DNA of 17,870 bases from CAVQLX01 sp046727715 (GTDB taxonomy: Bacteria; Desulfobacterota; Binatia; DP-6): the NCBI GenBank assembly GCA_046727715.1, contig JBKPDC010000161.1, positions 1-17,870 of the forward strand, written 5' to 3'. Positions 14,788 to 17,870 of this stretch are shown one piece after another. Each line of letters opens with the position of its first letter. Position 1 is the first letter of the stretch. Position numbers and translations under genes: made by a program. Under the pieces are notes generated by a model. The model was not told the DNA's origin. It did no database searches and was given only the letters and a program-made list of their open reading frames with translations.

Positions 14788-16139
14788 TCGACCCCCGCAC
14801 CCTGGCGGCGATGGACCACCGCCATCTCTGGCATCCTTTCACGCAGATGACGGACTGGCTGGGCGAGGAGCCACTGGTCATCGCGGAAGCCGAGGGCTGC
14901 TGGCTGATCGACACGCACGGCCGGCGCTATCTCGATGGCGTGTCGTCCCTGTGGTGCAACGTGCACGGCCACCGGCACCCGGTGCTCGACGCGGCGCTGC
15001 GCGCCCAGGTCGAGCGCGTAGCGCACACGACGCTCCTCGGGCTCGGCGGCGTGCCGGCGATCGAGCTGGCGCACGCGCTGGCGCAGGTGGTACCGGCGGG
15101 ACTCACGCGCGTCTTCTTCTCCGATGCGGGTGCGACGGCCGTCGAAGCCGCGCTGCGCATCGCGCTCCAGTACCACCAGCTGCGCGGCGCGACGGGTCGG
15201 ACGCGCTTCGCGTCCCTGGTCGAGGGCTACCACGGGGACACGCTGGGCGCGGTCGGCGTGGGCTACTCGGAGACCTTCCACCGCTTCGTCGCGAGCGCCG
15301 TCCAGCCCGCCGTGCGGCTCACGCCGCCGCACGTCTTTCGCTGGCAGCGCGGGCTGGATCCCGAGCCGGCGCTCGGGGCAGCGCTCGACGACGCGGAGCG
15401 CCTCCTCGCGGCGCACGGAGCGGGGCTCGCCGCCATCATCATCGAGCCGCTCGTGCAGGGTGCCGCCGGCATGTGGACGCACCCGCCGGCCTACCTGCGT
15501 GCGCTGCACGAGCTGGCGCACCGTCACGGCGCGCTCTTCATCGCCGACGAGGTGGCGACCGGCTTCGGCCGCACCGGCCGCCTGTTCGCGTGCGAGCACG
15601 CGGGCATCACACCCGATCTCCTCTGCCTCGCGAAGGGCATCAGCGGCGGCTACCTGCCGCTGGCGGCGACGCTCGCGACGGAGGAGGTGTTCTCCGCCTT
15701 CCTCGGACCGTACGAGGAGTTCCGCGCCTTCTTCCACGGCCACACCTACACCGGCAACGCGCTGGCCTGCGCCGTCGCGCTGGCCAGCCTCGAGGTGTTC
15801 GCCGTCGAGCGCACGCTCGAGCGCCTGCAGCCGAAGATCGCGCGGCTCCAGGAGCGCCTGACCGGCGAGATCGCGGCCCTGCGTCACGTGGGCGACGTCC
15901 GCCAGCAGGGCGTCATGGTGGGCATCGAGCTGGTCGCCGATCGGGCGACCCGCGCACCGTTTCCGGCGGCGGCGCGCATGGGTCAACGCGTCGTCCGCGC
16001 CGCCCGCAGGCGCGGCGTGGTGCTGCGGCCGCTCGGAAACGTAATCGTGCTGATGCCGCCGCTCGCCATCGCACCGGCGGACCTGGACCTCCTGCTCGAG
16101 GTCACCGGCGAGGCCATCGGCGAAGCGACCGAGCGATGA
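14784..16139 (+). CDS. bioA: Adenosylmethionine-8-amino-7-oxononanoate aminotransferase BioA
   Basis: BioA transfers an amino group from S-adenosylmethionine to 8-amino-7-oxononanoate, giving 7,8-diaminononanoate. The 451-residue class III aminotransferase begins HLWHPFTQMTDW (about 14-25), the BioA-specific N-terminus. It continues with RRYLDGVSSLWCNVHGHRHP (47-66), SDAGATAVEAALRIA (113-127), EGYHGDT (147-153), IADEVATGFGRTG (253-265) with the PLP-binding Asp255, CLAKGISGGYLPL with PLP lysine Lys284, and the FHGHTYTGNALACA segment (317-330). The start at GTG 14784 overlaps the bioF TGA, and GGGG lies six bases upstream. ATG 14811 is an alternative that would remove nine residues. The stop overlaps the bioD ATG. 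It is the middle gene of the biotin operon. Confidence 0.96.
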   Translation: MIDPRTLAAMDHRHLWHPFTQMTDWLGEEPLVIAEAEGCWLIDTHGRRYLDGVSSLWCNVHGHRHPVLDAALRAQVERVAHTTLLGLGGVPAIELAHALAQVVPAGLTRVFFSDAGATAVEAALRIALQYHQLRGATGRTRFASLVEGYHGDTLGAVGVGYSETFHRFVASAVQPAVRLTPPHVFRWQRGLDPEPALGAALDDAERLLAAHGAGLAAIIIEPLVQGAAGMWTHPPAYLRALHELAHRHGALFIADEVATGFGRTGRLFACEHAGITPDLLCLAKGISGGYLPLAATLATEEVFSAFLGPYEEFRAFFHGHTYTGNALACAVALASLEVFAVERTLERLQPKIARLQERLTGEIAALRHVGDVRQQGVMVGIELVADRATRAPFPAAARMGQRVVRAARRRGVVLRPLGNVIVLMPPLAIAPADLDLLLEVTGEAIGEATER

Positions 16140-16813
16140 GCGGGGTGCTCGTCACCGGCACCGATACCGGCGTCGGCAAGACCTTCGTCGCCTGTGCGCT
16201 GGCGCACGCCCTGCGCGCCCGCGGGCGCACAGTGGCCGTGATGAAGCCGGTGGAGACCGGCGTGAGCGATCGACCGAACGACGCCGTCGCGTTGCGCGAG
16301 GCGGCGGCCGACCCGGCGCCCCTGGACGACGTCTGCCCGTATCGCCTGCGTGCCCCGCTCGCTCCCGCCGTGGCGGCGCGGCTCGAGAACGTCACCATCG
16401 ACCTCGCCCGGCTCGAGGCGCTGGTGCGGCGGCGGCTCGATGCAGCGGATGTCCTGGTGGTGGAGAGCGCCGGAGGGCTGCTGGTGCCGATCGCGGACAG
16501 CGTCACGTATGCAGACCTGGCGGCGCGCTTGCGCCTCCCGCTCCTGGTGGTGGCTGCGAACCGCCTCGGCACGGTGAACCACTGCGCCCTGACGGCCCGG
16601 GTCGCAGCCGCCACGGGGCTTACAGTGCTGGGCGTCGTCCTGTCGCAGCCGGCGCCGGAGACGGACGTGTCGGCCGACACCAACGCCGCCACGATCGCCG
16701 CGTTGACCGGGCTTCCGATCCTGGGTGAGCTGCCCCATTTCGCCAGTCCGCTCGCGGCGGCTGCTGCGCTGCGCCTCCCTGCGTCGCTCACCGACCCATC
16801 GCAAGAAGCTTGA
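16136..16813 (+). CDS. bioD: ATP-dependent dethiobiotin synthetase BioD
   Basis: BioD closes the ureido ring of dethiobiotin from 7,8-diaminononanoate, CO2 and ATP, the step before biotin synthase. The 225-residue P-loop protein has the diagnostic N-terminus VTGTDTGVGKT (P-loop 8-16, Lys15), the substrate-binding KPVETG (37-42), and VVESAGGLLVPI (108-119), all hallmarks of BioD. The family's LPLLVVAANRLGTVNH segment is also present. The length is normal. ATG 16136 overlaps the bioA stop (ATGA), with GAG four bases upstream. It is the last gene of the biotin operon seen here. A perfect GC hairpin starts 14 bases after its stop. No bioB follows; the next gene is a membrane glycosyltransferase. 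Confidence 0.96.
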   Translation: MSGVLVTGTDTGVGKTFVACALAHALRARGRTVAVMKPVETGVSDRPNDAVALREAAADPAPLDDVCPYRLRAPLAPAVAARLENVTIDLARLEALVRRRLDAADVLVVESAGGLLVPIADSVTYADLAARLRLPLLVVAANRLGTVNHCALTARVAAATGLTVLGVVLSQPAPETDVSADTNAATIAALTGLPILGELPHFASPLAAAAALRLPASLTDPSQEA

Positions 16814-16826
16814 CGAGCCGTGCAGC

Positions 16827-16848
16827 CCGGCGGGACGGAACCCGCCGG
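16827..16848 (+). terminator. GC-rich hairpin after bioD, possible terminator
   Basis: CCGGCGGG, a six-base loop ACGGAA and CCCGCCGG form a perfect 8-bp stem 14 bases downstream of the bioD stop. No T-tract follows, so termination by the classical intrinsic mechanism is doubtful. It may act as a T-less terminator or a 3'-end stabiliser. Location after the last biotin gene supports a 3'-end role. Confidence 0.45.
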
Positions 16849-16939
16849 TGCCGCGCTCGATGCGGGGCGCCACTTTCCCGACCCCGCCGATCGACCTGCT
16901 CGACACCCGCGCGCCCCCGGCTCGTCAGTGGACTCGCGG

Positions 16940-16969
16940 AGCCCCCGGAGGATAGCTTCCCCGGGGGCT
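16940..16969 (+). terminator. Second GC-rich hairpin before the glycosyltransferase gene
   Basis: AGCCCCCGG and CCGGGGGCT form a 9-bp stem with a 12-base loop. Only TTCG and mixed sequence follow, so there is no T-tract. It lies between bioD and the next gene, seven bases before the ATG at 16977. It may separate the two transcription units, or if transcribed with the next gene it could fold at its 5' end. Confidence 0.45.
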
Positions 16970-16976
16970 TCGTCGC

Positions 16977-17870
16977 ATGGGAGGACGAGGGTCGGGACCC
17001 TTGGGGAGGCGCATCGCATGCGCGCTCGTGCTGCTGGCGTTGGTGGTGGCGGCGCGCGGGCTCGAGCGGCGCAACACCTGGTACCTGGCGAGTGATCAAT
17101 TCGCGTTCCTCGCCTTCGCCGATGACCTCCGGCGCGGCAGCGTCTTCCACGATCCGTCGACCGTCGCGCTCCTCATCGGCGCGGTGCCACGCGGCGAGAC
17201 GGCCGACGCGTACTACCAGACCTATCTCTGGCGTGACGGGCGTCTCTGGTCGCGCTATCCGCCCGGGTTCCCCCTCCTGCTCGCTGCCGCGGGCGCGCTC
17301 GGCGGCGAGGGCGCGATGCATCTCCTGAACCCCATCCTGTATATCGGGCTCCTGTTGGCTCTCGCGTGCTTCACCCGCGTGCTGCTCGACGGCACCGCCA
17401 TTGCGGCCGGCGCCGCCGCCGCCGCCCCCTGGGCCCTGCTCGTGATCCCGACCGAGGTGCATTACTGGGGCATCACGGTCGCGCGCGATCTGCCCGCGCA
17501 CTTGCTGGCTCTCGGCGCGCTCGCAGCCGCCTGTGCGGGTCGCTTCGGGCTCGCCGGGCTCGCGCTCGGGCTCGCCTGCACGATCCGTCCCGACGCGATC
17601 CTCTACGCCCTGTCGCTCGGCGCCGTCGCGCAGCTCCTCCGGCCGCGCGCGCGGTGGCTGCTCGCGGGCACCGTGGCGTTCGTCGCGGGCACTGCTCCGC
17701 TCCTCGCCTACAACACGGTGACGCAGGGCCACCCGTTGGCGTTCACGCAGGGCATGGAGTTCCGCCACCTCTTCGGGCATGGACCGGGCGCGCCGCCGGT
17801 CGCGACGGCGGCGCTCCTGCCGCAGGTGCCACTCGTGTCCGGCGGCGCCTTCCGGCTCCGGAACCTGCCG
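16977..17870 (+). CDS. Polytopic GT-C-type glycosyltransferase-like membrane protein, 5' part
   Basis: The frame is open from ATG 16977 to the window edge (298 codons, no stop). After a basic N-terminus comes a membrane helix (about 13-26). A loop with Asp40 and the sequence DQFAFLAFADDLRRG follows, and then RLWSRYPPGFPLLLAAAGALGG (about 89-110). An acidic residue after helix 1 and a YPP motif before helix 2-3 are typical of GT-C lipid-linked-sugar glycosyltransferases (family 39-like). Several more helices follow, with TIRPDAILYAL (about 202-212). It would transfer sugars at the outer face of the membrane; donor and acceptor are unknown. The start is uncertain: no Shine-Dalgarno sequence precedes 16977, while a strong GGGGAGG at 17003-17009 precedes an out-of-frame ATG (17018). 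The gene continues beyond the window. Confidence 0.7.
   Translation, partial: MGGRGSGPLGRRIACALVLLALVVAARGLERRNTWYLASDQFAFLAFADDLRRGSVFHDPSTVALLIGAVPRGETADAYYQTYLWRDGRLWSRYPPGFPLLLAAAGALGGEGAMHLLNPILYIGLLLALACFTRVLLDGTAIAAGAAAAAPWALLVIPTEVHYWGITVARDLPAHLLALGALAAACAGRFGLAGLALGLACTIRPDAILYALSLGAVAQLLRPRARWLLAGTVAFVAGTAPLLAYNTVTQGHPLAFTQGMEFRHLFGHGPGAPPVATAALLPQVPLVSGGAFRLRNLP

Overview
The window is a GC-rich (roughly 70 percent by eye), tightly packed chromosomal segment from a Gram-negative, rod-shaped bacterium. The envelope type is inferred from a complete elongasome operon, a membrane-anchored periplasmic PpiD-type foldase and an exported protein with a signal peptide. The style (high GC, many GTG starts, stop/start overlaps, weak Shine-Dalgarno sites) would suit an uncultured deltaproteobacterial-like or Binatota-like lineage, but this is only a guess; no rRNA or other phylogenetic marker was used. 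I see no tRNA, rRNA, CRISPR array, insertion sequence or phage gene.

Layout. Positions 1-1034 (minus): an exported protein cut by the window edge, with peptidylglycine-monooxygenase-like histidine motifs, and a small NTF2/SnoaL-like protein. Divergent to these, at 1113-1445, is a thioredoxin. Positions 1564-7082 (minus) hold the cell-elongation operon in the order mreB, mreC, mreD, mrdA (PBP2), rodA. MreB filaments, the MreCD scaffold, and the transpeptidase/glycosyltransferase pair PBP2-RodA build the lateral wall. Divergent from mreB, a PpiD-like foldase (7201-9099) overlaps an alpha/beta hydrolase (9056-9877). Converging on the hydrolase is a minus-strand operon of radA (13559-12186), a decayed N-terminal copy of a permease (12189-11741), and a full-length APC-type permease (11744-9840). 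These are joined by GTGA and ATGA stop/start overlaps.

Divergent from radA is the biotin operon bioF-bioA-bioD (13609-16813, plus), which carries out the last steps before biotin synthase. It is joined by GTGA and ATGA overlaps. Between radA and bioF is a perfect inverted repeat, TTGTCAACC-N14-GGTTGACAA, that matches the BirA biotin-operator architecture and also covers the radA start codon. After bioD come two GC-rich hairpins and the 5' part of a GT-C-type membrane glycosyltransferase that runs off the window.

Most notable points: the BirA-type operator shared with radA and its permease partner; the tandem permease whose upstream copy is truncated and has a one-base deletion; the permease's atypical first core helix and soluble C-terminal domain; and a hairpin that covers the mreC ribosome-binding region.
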